From Verrucomicrobiota bacterium (GTDB lineage Bacteria; Verrucomicrobiota; Verrucomicrobiia; Methylacidiphilales; JBCCWR01): 40,858 nt of DNA. The position numbers and the translations under genes are program-made. Shown here in pieces: positions 1 through 7,153 of the stretch. Every line of letters begins with the position of its first letter. Within the stretch, counting starts at the first letter, position 1. The notes beneath the pieces were generated by a model. It was given only the letters and a program-made list of their open reading frames with translations. It was not told where the DNA came from and did no database searches. Location: assembly GCA_039192515.1 (NCBI GenBank), contig JBCCXA010000033.1:1-40858 (forward strand). Reading direction: 5' to 3'.

Positions 1-436
1 GCTCTATGGTTTGCTCCACCTTGATCAAAGGGTATTTAAAGCCTGTCTCAAATAGGAGAGACTTCTTGATATGGCCTGTATTCTGATCTTCTTCCTGGCG
101 ACTTTCCACCAGTGTGGCGTCCTCCAACATCCCCGCTAAACGTGGATCTTTCATCATCTGATGATGAGAACTTTGCAAGCCGAAATGATTTCCTATGTTC
201 CTGGAGTTTATGTTGGAATTAAATCCCGCACTTGGTTGACTACTGCCCGCAGATTCTTTAGCTCCAGAGGAAAGTTTAACTATGACATCTCCCTCTCTCG
301 GGCTATTTTGGAGAGATCCCCCCTTGTTATTAATAAAAATGGTTAAGCTTATTAACAAACATGCCGTCATTAAAAATGCAGAGGCATGAAATAGCTTATT
401 TTGTTTAAAGTTATACAATACAGATAATTTTTTCAC
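1..436 (-). CDS. Membrane-anchored protein of unknown function, 5' part only
   Basis: An open minus-strand frame of 145 codons starts at a GTG (436-434) and runs off the left edge without a stop. An AAGGA Shine-Dalgarno site sits about 7 bases upstream and a TATAAT box lies just beyond it, which supports this start. The product begins with a basic stretch (KKLSVLYNFKQNK), then one hydrophobic segment at about residues 17-35, so it is probably a signal-anchored protein with its body outside the cytoplasm. Residues 36-110 are rich in Ser, Asn and Gly and look disordered. Residues 110-145 are more charged (VESRQEEDQ) and may begin a folded domain. I do not recognise a family; the missing C-terminus probably holds the informative part. 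Confidence 0.7.
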   Translation of the reverse strand, partial: MKKLSVLYNFKQNKLFHASAFLMTACLLISLTIFINNKGGSLQNSPREGDVIVKLSSGAKESAGSSQPSAGFNSNINSRNIGNHFGLQSSHHQMMKDPRLAGMLEDATLVESRQEEDQNTGHIKKSLLFETGFKYPLIKVEQTIE

Positions 437-443
437 CTATAGT

Positions 444-460
444 TCCTTTTAATAATTATA
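444..460 (-). promoter_or_regulatory. Probable promoter and ribosome binding site of the left-edge gene
   Basis: Read on the minus strand, a perfect TATAAT (460-455) is followed by an AAGGA ribosome binding site (448-444) and then the GTG start at 436. A transcript starting about 7 bases after the -10 box would have a leader of roughly 11 bases. No convincing -35 hexamer lies at 16-18 bases spacing; a TTGAAC occurs about 21 bases upstream. Confidence 0.45.
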
Positions 461-530
461 TCATTCATGTTCTTTCAGCTTGTTCAACAACCTGAATCCA
501 GAGGTCATTTTGATAGCAATTTTCATGGCA

Positions 531-566
531 GAGTCAAATGAAAATGCGTCTCAATAACATTAATTT
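531..566 (+). repeat. Imperfect direct repeat, copy 1
   Basis: This 36-base stretch matches 888-923 at 32 of 36 positions without gaps. It shares the 17-base core GAGTCAAATGAAAATGC and the 10-base tail ACATTAATTT. Both copies are preceded by TTTCAT a few bases upstream. The copies lie 357 bases apart and flank the inverted repeat at 599-670. Confidence 0.7.
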
Positions 567-598
567 TATGAAAAATATTATGTGTATATAAATTTTAT

Positions 599-670
599 AA
601 TCTAGGACAGCTCCAAAAGCTCGTTAGGAAACAGCGCTGTATCCTGTAAATTGCTTTTTTGTCCTAGATT
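599..670. repeat. Nested inverted repeat, possible structured RNA or small element
   Basis: The arms AATCTAGGACA (599-609) and TGTCCTAGATT (660-670) are perfectly complementary over 11 bp. Between them, 627-646 is a 20-bp near-perfect palindrome (one mismatched pair) centred on ACAGCGCTGT. Together they could fold as an outer stem carrying an inner hairpin. A run of T (655-660) overlaps the base of the right outer arm. No coding frame crosses the element. It could be a small RNA, a protein-binding site or a miniature mobile element; nothing in the sequence decides between these. Confidence 0.5.
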
Positions 671-887
671 TAAGTATTAACAGATATTATCCTCTACTTA
701 TGCTGTATATATGCGCCTATATTGAAAATGTTTGTTTATTAACCAATGAGCCTTGGACAAGTAGGATGTTGCCATTCTGCTGCACTTAAGTTCATCTGGC
801 ACTTAAACTCCCACTGAGTGGCACTAAGATGAAGTCAGATTAGGATAAGACTGAATTTACAATGGAGCTACTCGAGCACTTTTCATC

Positions 888-923
888 GAGTCAAATGAAA
901 ATGCCTCTTATTTACATTAATTT
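888..923 (+). repeat. Imperfect direct repeat, copy 2
   Basis: This is the second copy of the 36-base repeat at 531-566, with four mismatches and no gaps. It is followed by AT-rich DNA with no gene until 1375. Confidence 0.7.
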
Positions 924-1374
924 AGCAGGCAAATTACACATGATGTGTCATCACTTTAGATTAGTTTATGTAATTTCTTTGAACCCAGTGATATAACAAA
1001 AGGTGAGAGGAGCTTCTATTTCATTCTTGGGGTTCAAATTTTTTGAGGGTTTCTTGGAGGCAATGAATAACGCAAATGGCAAAGACTTCCTACCTAATAC
1101 ATGTTCTATTTAATAAGCAACCGTATTGTATAGAATCTGACTATTCCTTGGCTTGATGGGTCAAAAGCTCTAGAAAAAGATCTGTGCGTAGCCGGATGAT
1201 GCTTGGATCTATGCTCATATCAGGGGATCAATCCAGCGGAAAAGGCTATAAACATTTGGAGTGTCCTTAAATACACCAGTCAAGTCGCGGGATGACGATC
1301 GGTTTTTTTCAACCTAAGTGATGCAATAAAAAAGTTGAAAGAAAGAGAATAGCAATCGGCGAGTGGGTAGAAAG

Positions 1375-1974
1375 TTATTGGGCTTTGCTTTTAATTTTGC
1401 TACGGCAAGCAGCTACGAACAGATTGCAGGCCTCAGGGCAGAGCAGAGGAATATGGTCTTCTTGTTTGTCCTGTTTCTCCTTTGGCTCAACTACCTGACC
1501 ATTCCATAGCCTTATTTTTAAGCATTTTATCCCACAGGTTTCCCGCTCTACTTCTTGCAGTTGCTGATCCGTTAATTGCCTGGCCACGACTCGATACATA
1601 CCGGTCTGCCTTGCGGCTGTTTCTTGGAACGGAGTGATACGAAGCGAGTTGGCATCATAGTGTAACCAGTTGGCAATGGCCGTGGGATAGATCACATTGA
1701 GGGCAAAAATTAACGCGTCTAGGGATAGAGCGTCTAATTTCCAACCCGGCTTCAAATTCCCCTCCCCCTTTAGAGGTCGGTATTCACCTTTTTCATCTAT
1801 GTTAACCCATTTGCGAAGAATTACTGGATCATGAAAAAGTTCTGGCTTTTGGTCATTGGCAATATGAGATAAGGAGTAAGTAGAATCAGAATTTTTGCTG
1901 ATGAGCACCTGACCAATCAGCCATGGACCATTACTTTCCGAAAGTTTATATTGGAAGGCTTGCGCTGTTTTCAT
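1375..1974 (-). CDS. DR2241-type iron-sulfur domain protein
   Basis: This 199-residue protein resembles the C-terminal part of Deinococcus DR2241, where a CbiX-like chelatase is joined to a stabilising domain and a 4Fe-4S domain. Five cysteines cluster near the C-terminus: C147 and C151 (CGIKC), C179 and C183 (CPEAC) and C190, enough to ligate a cluster. The N-terminal 140 residues hold no cysteine. The start overlaps the end of the upstream CbiX gene by 29 bases in another frame, so the two are very likely translated together and act as partners. The biochemical role is not established; a redox or metal-handling role beside a tetrapyrrole chelatase is an inference. A conserved but unrelated Fe-S protein is the alternative. 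Confidence 0.7.
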   Translation of the reverse strand: MKTAQAFQYKLSESNGPWLIGQVLISKNSDSTYSLSHIANDQKPELFHDPVILRKWVNIDEKGEYRPLKGEGNLKPGWKLDALSLDALIFALNVIYPTAIANWLHYDANSLRITPFQETAARQTGMYRVVARQLTDQQLQEVERETCGIKCLKIRLWNGQVVEPKEKQDKQEDHIPLLCPEACNLFVAACRSKIKSKAQ

Positions 1975-2764
1975 GAAAGTCTTTGACTTGTTGAAGAATC
2001 ACATCGGCAATTAAATTCTCGGTTCCAATAGCTCGACTGTACCAAAGTTGACGTCCATCAATATGGTTGAAAGTTTCGAAACCTTGTTCGCGAACATCTG
2101 TCGAGATTCCTAATAATACAGGAATATCCTCATAAGAGTGCAGACCATCGGCAATAAAAAAAGGAACAACAATAACATTGGTTTTATGGGTTAGTGTTTT
2201 CCAATCGCTGATAAATGGCTCCTGCTCCATAAAGCTAGCCTGGCAATCCCCATAAAGTTTCATCTCCTTAAACAATTCGACCTGATCATAAATGACTTTG
2301 GTGGAATTTTGATTCAGAGATGTGCCATGACCGACTATGAAGAGACAAGTATCTTGTAAATCGACACGCTTCTTGCCGATGACCGTTTTGGCTCGATGAC
2401 GCAACACTTTGGTCATACTCGGATGTATGCCTACGGGATCACAGTAACAGACTTTTTTTCCATCCAGCTGGCATTCTCTACTATGCAAACCGAACTCTCT
2501 AGGCAGGACCGTCTCAGTGAAATAGCCTTCGCTGACAAAATTAGGGACTATATAGACGTGATCGGCATCAATTTGTCTTAAGACATCCCGGAAGTGAGGC
2601 TCCTCTTTCCAAAAGGCTTCGTGGACTTCGGCAAATAGGTTTCTTTTACGGATCTCATCAGCATGTTGGTACGTAGGAGCGCTAGAGTCTGCATTTAAGG
2701 TAGACCCATGACCAGCTACTACTAATGCTGCATCTTTGAAATTCACATTATTATTATAAATCAA
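1946..2764 (-). CDS. Tandem CbiX/SirB-type sirohydrochlorin chelatase-like protein
   Basis: This 272-residue protein contains two CbiX-like half-domains. The first has GHGS near residue 18 and ends with VPNFVSEGYFTE; the second has GHGT near residue 146 and ends with VPFFIADGLHSYEDIP. CbiX and SirB insert Co2+ or Fe2+ into sirohydrochlorin using two histidines. Only the second half keeps both (GHGT and the DGLHSYEDIP histidine); the first half has Tyr-Phe in place of the second histidine, so it may be structural. No other cobalamin or sirohaem gene is in the window. It is the third gene of a minus-strand operon, 24 bases after the thioesterase, and overlaps the Fe-S partner by 29 bases. The metal and substrate cannot be read from the sequence. 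Confidence 0.8.
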   Translation of the reverse strand: MIYNNNVNFKDAALVVAGHGSTLNADSSAPTYQHADEIRKRNLFAEVHEAFWKEEPHFRDVLRQIDADHVYIVPNFVSEGYFTETVLPREFGLHSRECQLDGKKVCYCDPVGIHPSMTKVLRHRAKTVIGKKRVDLQDTCLFIVGHGTSLNQNSTKVIYDQVELFKEMKLYGDCQASFMEQEPFISDWKTLTHKTNVIVVPFFIADGLHSYEDIPVLLGISTDVREQGFETFNHIDGRQLWYSRAIGTENLIADVILQQVKDFHENSASLPI

Positions 2765-2788
2765 AAAAAGCGATACGCCAGAACCGCT

Positions 2789-3226
2789 TTATCTTGGACA
2801 CAGATCTGGCCATTGCTCAACCCAATCTTCTCTTAGGGCGAGTGGACGTCCAGTCGTTAAATTAAGAGTAGCCATGACCTGATTCACTTTGCTTATCACT
2901 ACGTTGTCTGATTTTCTTCTTATAGTAAATCTAATGTAGAAACGGATGCGCTGCATCTCGGTTATCTCAGCATGAATTTCTAGAACGTCTCCAAGCTTGG
3001 CAGGAATTAAGTAATCAATTTCTGTTCGCACAACCACTGGGCAGCCTTTTCCCTCATCTTGCATTTCCTTGAGTGACCAGTTCAAAGATTCAGCCAGTTT
3101 GGACCTAGCTACTTCTACCATTCGAAGATAGGCCACATTATGTACCACTCCTCCCGCATCTGTATCAAAGAAAAAAACTTCGATGGGAACTGTGATCTGC
3201 GGCTTTAATGGTAATTCAGCACTCAT
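2789..3226 (-). CDS. YbgC/4HBT-family acyl-CoA thioesterase
   Basis: This 145-residue single hotdog-domain protein has the usual family length. Residues 18-32 contain the signature FFFDTDAGGVVHNVAYL, whose DTDAGGVV aspartate is the catalytic residue of the 4-hydroxybenzoyl-CoA thioesterase/YbgC group. These enzymes hydrolyse acyl-CoA thioesters. E. coli YbgC sits with the Tol-Pal genes, but no tol or pal gene is seen here, so the substrate is open. The gene lies 13 bases after the PPK2 gene and 24 bases before the CbiX gene, all on the minus strand, so they are probably co-transcribed. Confidence 0.8.
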   Translation of the reverse strand: MSAELPLKPQITVPIEVFFFDTDAGGVVHNVAYLRMVEVARSKLAESLNWSLKEMQDEGKGCPVVVRTEIDYLIPAKLGDVLEIHAEITEMQRIRFYIRFTIRRKSDNVVISKVNQVMATLNLTTGRPLALREDWVEQWPDLCPR

Positions 3227-3239
3227 AGGAAAAGCTAAA

Positions 3240-3965
3240 CTATTCTTTAAAATTCAGCTCTTTGGTGCACTGCTTCAACACGGTCTTTAAAACTTTGATA
3301 CGTGCATAGAGTTTATAATTACCCTCTACGAGTATCCAGGGAGCATGGGACTTGTCTGTTTTTTCAAACATGTCTTCAGCGGCTATGTTATGCTCGTCCC
3401 ATTTTTCGCGATTGCGCCAATCCTCATCGGTGATCTTCCATCGCTTATAAGGATCAGAGGCCCGTTTTTCGAAACGGCGAAGTTGTTCATCTTTGCTGAT
3501 GTGTAAATAAAACTTTAGAATAATAGATCCATCATCAGCTAAACTCTTTTCAAAGGCGTTAATTTCTTCATAAGCTCGCTTCCATTCATCTTTACTGGCG
3601 AATTCCTCAACTCTCTCCACAAGGACACGGCCATACCAACTGCGATCCAATACAACAATCTCACCATACTTAGGTATTTTACTCCAAAATCTCCACATAT
3701 AGTGATGGGCGTACTCCTCAGGTGTGGGTTTGACCACACTATAGACTCTAACGGAACGAGGATCTAAACGCTCACCAAAGCGTCGGATGACTCCCCCCTT
3801 GCCCGCAGCGTCCGGCCCTTCAAATATGATAACGAGGTTTCTTTTCTGCTCAGCAAATAGCGGTTGGAGATGTAGCATATCTAACTGGAGCTTTTTGAGC
3901 CTCTCTCGGTACTCCCCTTTGTCATCGATATGCTTGCTAAGATCGAGCTTATCCAAACGTCCCAT
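3240..3965 (-). CDS. ppk2: Polyphosphate kinase 2 (PPK2) family protein
   Basis: PPK2 enzymes transfer phosphate between polyphosphate and nucleotides. This 241-residue protein is a single-domain member. It has the Walker A loop GPDAAGKGG (residues 50-58), the Walker B-like segment VVLDRSWYGRVLVERVE (about 104-120) and an Arg/Lys-rich lid with RRFEKRASDPYKRWKITDED. The C-terminal part carries the WNREKWDEHN-like stretch and WILVEGNYK, typical of the family. The length fits a one-domain enzyme; whether it phosphorylates NMP or NDP cannot be decided from motifs alone. It is the first gene of the minus-strand operon and is divergent from pgl, with 188 bases between them. Confidence 0.88.
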   Translation of the reverse strand: MGRLDKLDLSKHIDDKGEYRERLKKLQLDMLHLQPLFAEQKRNLVIIFEGPDAAGKGGVIRRFGERLDPRSVRVYSVVKPTPEEYAHHYMWRFWSKIPKYGEIVVLDRSWYGRVLVERVEEFASKDEWKRAYEEINAFEKSLADDGSIILKFYLHISKDEQLRRFEKRASDPYKRWKITDEDWRNREKWDEHNIAAEDMFEKTDKSHAPWILVEGNYKLYARIKVLKTVLKQCTKELNFKE

Positions 3966-4153
3966 GTTATTTAGAAGATAGACTCAACCAACATTCGGTC
4001 AACTACTACTTCTTATCATTAGACCTTATTTCAGGGAACTTTAACAACCTAATGCTGTCTTAGATAAACAAGCTGCTAAAGTAGACGAGGAGTTACTTAA
4101 ATACAATTTTATAGCCTTGCAATCATGCCCATCCGATCCTTGACTAACAGGCA

Positions 4154-4831
4154 ATGGTGAAAGAATTTAGTTTTGAGAAGGAAGAAGCGTGGATTGAGTC
4201 GTTACTTGAACACTGGCAAGATTACGGTTCGCAATGCCTAGCTGCCAGAGGTTCTTTCTCCGTTGCTTTATCCGGCGGTAATTCCCCCTTGGCATTCTAT
4301 CGAGCACTTGCCCAAATTAACTGGACTTGGGATGCTACTGAACTTTTTATTGGGGATGAACGCCGGGTTCCACCTGAACATCCAGATAGTCATTACAGGA
4401 ACATCTGGGAGTCTTTCCATCCTAGAAGAGTCAAGCTACATCGCTGGAAAACAGAGGAAAGCGATTTGCAGAAAGTTGCTCAAATTTTTGAAAAAAATAT
4501 GTCAACGATTTTAGGTAGACATCCTAAGTTTGATCTTGTTCTTTTGGGTGTTGGAAATGATGGACATACTGCTTCACTCTTTCCCGAGAGCCCTGCGCTC
4601 GAGGTAAAAAATAGCTATGCTGTCGCCAATCCTATCCAACAACAAAGCACCACTCGTTTAACCATTACGTATCCAGTTATTGAAAGAGCGCGTCAAGTTT
4701 GGTTCTTGGTTAAGGGTCAAGAGAAACAGCTGTGGATTGAGAAAATGAAATCAAGTCAAGATCCTACTTTCCCGGTCACACAAGCATTTCGATTATCTAA
4801 TCAAGCACATATCTTTTACTGCACTCGTTAA
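4154..4831 (+). CDS. pgl: 6-phosphogluconolactonase
   Basis: This 225-residue DevB-type enzyme hydrolyses 6-phosphogluconolactone to 6-phosphogluconate, the second step of the oxidative pentose phosphate pathway. Seen motifs are LSGGNSPLAFYRAL near residue 38, FIGDERRVPPEHPDSHYR near 66 and LLGVGNDGHTASLFP near 130, all characteristic of the family. The length is normal. The ATG at 4154 is followed by GTG (residue 2), and a weak AGG lies just upstream. It is 67 bases before zwf on the same strand, the enzyme that makes its substrate. The gene for 6-phosphogluconate dehydrogenase is not in the window. Confidence 0.92.
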   Translation: MVKEFSFEKEEAWIESLLEHWQDYGSQCLAARGSFSVALSGGNSPLAFYRALAQINWTWDATELFIGDERRVPPEHPDSHYRNIWESFHPRRVKLHRWKTEESDLQKVAQIFEKNMSTILGRHPKFDLVLLGVGNDGHTASLFPESPALEVKNSYAVANPIQQQSTTRLTITYPVIERARQVWFLVKGQEKQLWIEKMKSSQDPTFPVTQAFRLSNQAHIFYCTR

Positions 4832-4898
4832 TAGACTGTGGCTGAGTGACAAAATTATCCTTTCCAGTTGATAAAAACGACCTATACCCCAATAGTAA

Positions 4899-6371
4899 AT
4901 GGCAAGTAATCATACAAAGTCTAAAATTAAGGCTACTCCCTTTACCCTCGTCATATTTGGAGCTAGTGGAGATCTAACTTCTCGTAAACTGGTACCTGCG
5001 CTATTCGGCCTCTACAAAGAAGGTTTCTTACCAGATCAATTTAAAATTATCGGGTTTGCCCGGCGTGAAAAATCTGATGATTCTTTCCGCAATGAAATGC
5101 TAGAAGGAACACAGAAATTTTCTCGATTTGCTCCTGTAGATGAAGATGAGTGGAAAGAATTCTCGCAGCACGTTTGCTACCATCAAGGAAATTTTGATGA
5201 CCTAGAAGCTTACAAGGGGCTATCAACTCGGTTAGCTGGCTTGCAAAAAGAAGGGATTGAGCAGAATCTTTTTTACCTATCTACTGCACCCAGTTTCTTT
5301 GGCCTGGTTACCAAGTGCTTAGCAGATGTAGATCTTGTAGGCTATGGGAATGCAGCTCGCGTCGTTGTGGAAAAGCCATTTGGTAAAGACTATAACTCGG
5401 CTCAAGCTTTAGTTAAGGAATTACAGAATTCACTCGATGAATCTTCTATCTACAGGATTGACCATTATTTGGGAAAAGAGACCGTGCAAAACATGCTCTA
5501 CCTGCGCTTTGCTAACTCTATCTACGAGCCCATCTGGCACAGAAATTTTGTGGATCATATTCAGATTACAGTAGCTGAAAAAGAAGGTGTAGGAACTCGT
5601 GGTGGGTATTATGACGGAGTTGGAGCCCTTTGTGATATGGTGCAAAACCATTTGATGCAACTTCTTACCATTACCGCTATGGAGCCACCTGGGTCTCTTC
5701 ATTCAGAAGCCATCCGCGACGAAAAAGTGAAAGTCTTGAGCTCTATTCCTATTCCCAAGGTAGAAACGATTTCCGACTCTGTTGTGAGGGCACAATATGA
5801 AGGATACCGACTCACTGACCGGGTTGACCCTGCTTCTCTTACCGAGACTTACGTCTCACTCAAACTCACCATTGATAATTGGCGCTGGGCTGGAGTCCCC
5901 TTCTACTTGCGCACAGGCAAAAGCCTTGCTACCCGGGCCAGTGAAATTGTGGTCGTATTCAAACGACCTCCTAAAGCCTTGTTCGAAGATTCACCTGGCA
6001 GCTTACAGCGCAATCGCTTACATATTCGGCTTCAGCCGGATGAAGGCGTTCATTTGACTTTCAATGCCAAAAGGCCAGGTAAAAGCGAAGTGGGATTTGT
6101 TGACATGGATTTTGCTTACAAGAGTCAATTTGGTTCCTATTCACCCGAGGCCTATGAGCGACTGCTCCATGATTTCATAATGGGAGACTCCACTCTGTTC
6201 ACACGCGCGGACGAAGTGCTTCGCGCATGGGAAATCATTGATGCCATTCGCAACAACTGGAGTAACTTGCCAATGAATCTCTATCACGTAGGCAGCTGGG
6301 GGCCTACTGAGTCGGATATGATGCTGAAGCAGGAAAATAATTCTTGGGTGCCTTTAGATCCTAGATCTTAA
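4899..6371 (+). CDS. zwf: Glucose-6-phosphate 1-dehydrogenase
   Basis: The enzyme oxidises glucose 6-phosphate to 6-phosphogluconolactone with reduction of NADP+ (or NAD+). The 490-residue protein is full length. The N-terminal nucleotide-binding loop is VIFGASGDLTSRK (about 18-30); the active-site signature RIDHYLGKE is at 186-194, with the catalytic His at 189. The substrate-binding region continues with WRNF-like HRNFVDHIQI and KSLATRASEI. No Shine-Dalgarno site is visible before the ATG at 4899. With pgl it forms a two-gene operon supplying NADPH and pentoses. It ends 32 bases before the convergent CruF-type gene, and no clear terminator hairpin is seen between them. Confidence 0.95.
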   Translation: MASNHTKSKIKATPFTLVIFGASGDLTSRKLVPALFGLYKEGFLPDQFKIIGFARREKSDDSFRNEMLEGTQKFSRFAPVDEDEWKEFSQHVCYHQGNFDDLEAYKGLSTRLAGLQKEGIEQNLFYLSTAPSFFGLVTKCLADVDLVGYGNAARVVVEKPFGKDYNSAQALVKELQNSLDESSIYRIDHYLGKETVQNMLYLRFANSIYEPIWHRNFVDHIQITVAEKEGVGTRGGYYDGVGALCDMVQNHLMQLLTITAMEPPGSLHSEAIRDEKVKVLSSIPIPKVETISDSVVRAQYEGYRLTDRVDPASLTETYVSLKLTIDNWRWAGVPFYLRTGKSLATRASEIVVVFKRPPKALFEDSPGSLQRNRLHIRLQPDEGVHLTFNAKRPGKSEVGFVDMDFAYKSQFGSYSPEAYERLLHDFIMGDSTLFTRADEVLRAWEIIDAIRNNWSNLPMNLYHVGSWGPTESDMMLKQENNSWVPLDPRS

Positions 6372-6403
6372 GCACTTGCCAAAATCTCTTAAACTCTGAT
6401 CCT

Positions 6404-7153
6404 CTACACTCCGTAGGCAATCCGTCCAATAATAAAGGTAAGCAACATCATGATGAGAACAGTTTCACATAACCAGTCTGTTCCACCACTTGTCTTCAAT
6501 GGAAGCGGAGAAGCCCGATCAAGTAGCAAGGAAGCAAAAAACCAGGTGCAATAATTGGCAGGTGGTGGATACCCAATATACCACTGCCAGTACCCACGCA
6601 CGCCATAAGCAAAAGGCTCCATGATCCAATCGATCATGACTGCTAAGGCGGCAACAATTAAAGCCATACTCCAGACATTACGAGCCCAAAACCAATAGCT
6701 GAGTATGAGATGTAGCCCTACAATGATGATAAACCATGCCATGGGAATGGCCCAAGGCAGGGTGCCTCCAATGAGAGGGCCAAACTGATTCGTGTAGTGA
6801 TAGGCCCCAAAAGGAAAACTTGTCAGTGTTCCTATCGTCTCCAGCATGGCAGAGAATCCCATAATAATTCCCGCTGAAATCCATGTCCTGCGCCATCCTA
6901 TTTTGTCAGCAGCAGCGAAGCCAATTAAAGCAGTTGCCAAGCAGATGAAGACAAAATCCCCAATAGACATACACCATAAAAAAAAGGCCTCTATCCATCC
7001 AATCCAAGCCCAGTTTCCAATACCCCAGGCTTCTACAGTCGATGGTTCTATTTTCAGCCCAAGCTTAGCAAAGCCAACACAAGCCCATATAACAAAAATG
7101 ACGAGCGTCCAACGCTTGGCCCTGTTGATGATGATAGATCGTTTCTTTTTCAC
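6404..7153 (-). CDS. cruF: CruF-type carotenoid 1,2-hydratase family membrane protein
   Basis: This 249-residue polytopic membrane protein (about seven hydrophobic segments) belongs to the family of CruF and the haloarchaeal bisanhydrobacterioruberin hydratase (DUF422). Those enzymes add water across the 1,2 double bond of acyclic carotenoid ends. Diagnostic segments are SFPFGAYHYTNQFGP, LPWAIPMAWFIII and MIDWIMEPFAYGVRGYW. The start is a GTG at 7153 whose first bases form the GTGA that also ends the upstream desaturase, a 4-base overlap indicating translational coupling. Family membership is fairly clear; the exact substrate (C40 or C30, one end or both) is not. Confidence 0.8.
   Translation of the reverse strand: MKKKRSIIINRAKRWTLVIFVIWACVGFAKLGLKIEPSTVEAWGIGNWAWIGWIEAFFLWCMSIGDFVFICLATALIGFAAADKIGWRRTWISAGIIMGFSAMLETIGTLTSFPFGAYHYTNQFGPLIGGTLPWAIPMAWFIIIVGLHLILSYWFWARNVWSMALIVAALAVMIDWIMEPFAYGVRGYWQWYIGYPPPANYCTWFFASLLLDRASPLPLKTSGGTDWLCETVLIMMLLTFIIGRIAYGV

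Larger units (their letters stand above)
437..1374. other. Long gene-free region with repeats
   Basis: No convincing coding frame is seen on either strand over about 940 bases. The region holds two copies of a 36-bp imperfect direct repeat (531-566 and 888-923), a nested inverted repeat (599-670), smaller dyads at about 792-834 (arms TTCATCT/AGATGAA) and 871-890 (CTCGA/TCGAG), and several AT-rich runs. Short protein-like fragments at about 1160-1340 are broken by stops and could be gene remnants, but I cannot assign them. Confidence 0.6.

Noticed and set aside
161..346. Plus-strand 61-codon frame near the left edge
   Set aside because: It is antisense to the longer open frame with a ribosome binding site and membrane anchor (1-436, minus) and has no protein-like pattern.
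1280..1310. Candidate terminator before a T run at about 1302-1308
   Set aside because: The preceding bases do not form a stable stem.
1160..1350. Possible transposase or gene remnant in the left gene-free region
   Set aside because: Short fragments such as NLSDAIKKLKERE are broken by stops and match no family I can name with confidence.
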